A program made the position numbers and the translations under genes. Below, in pieces: positions 6,188-6,202 of a DNA stretch of 6,202 bases. The DNA lies in the NCBI GenBank assembly GCA_040905025.1, contig JBBDSJ010000074.1, positions 1 to 6,202 on the forward strand, written 5' to 3'. The first letter of the stretch is position 1. Each line of letters begins with the position of its first letter. Source of the stretch: JBBDSJ01 sp040905025. GTDB taxonomy: Bacteria > Pseudomonadota > Gammaproteobacteria > Methylohalomonadales > Methylohalomonadaceae. The notes under the pieces are model-generated. The model was given only the letters and a program-made list of their open reading frames with translations. It was not told the DNA's origin and ran no database searches.

Positions 6188-6202
6188 ACCTGACTTGTCA
6201 TC

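Noticed and set aside
1..6202. CRISPR array, insertion sequence, tRNA or toxin-antitoxin pair
   Set aside because: No direct repeat series, transposase-like frame, cloverleaf or small gene pair was found; coding sequence of recognised housekeeping-type genes fills nearly the whole window.

Overview
The window reads as a chromosomal segment of a gammaproteobacterium with roughly balanced base composition. I base this on the proteins: the Ppk1, Ppx/GppA and PstB sequences resemble gammaproteobacterial versions. I see no mobile element, CRISPR array, tRNA or rRNA. It is a phosphate and polyphosphate neighbourhood, almost wholly coding.

Layout. 1-157: the last 51 codons of pstB, the ATPase of the high-affinity phosphate transporter. 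186-914: phoU, 28 bases further on the same strand. 986 (or 968)-3055: ppk1, polyphosphate kinase, same strand, preceded by a short leader with a perfect GC-rich hairpin. 3056-3178: a 123-base convergent gap with no convincing terminator. 4669-3179 (minus strand): a Ppx/GppA-family exopolyphosphatase, tail to tail with ppk1. 4670-4729: a 60-base divergent spacer with a 6-bp-arm dyad. 4730-5272: a SixA-type histidine phosphatase. 5273-5301: a 29-base convergent gap with a possible sixA terminator. 6141-5302 (minus strand): a class I SAM-dependent methyltransferase of unknown substrate, with a ribosome binding site and a perfect TATAAT upstream.

How the genes fit together. PstB imports phosphate and PhoU restrains the transporter and the PhoR/PhoB signalling pair. 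Ppk1 stores the terminal phosphate of ATP as polyphosphate, and Ppx releases it again. The synthesis and breakdown genes face each other, so their transcripts could overlap at the 3' ends. SixA removes phosphate from phosphohistidine in E. coli, but its link to polyphosphate here is only positional. The methyltransferase has no evident tie to phosphate metabolism.

Nothing here looks like a wholly new system. The points most worth a second look are the two small inverted repeats placed just before ppk1 and sixA, the terminator-poor ppk1/ppx junction, the start choice of ppk1 and ppx, and the uncharacterised methyltransferase.
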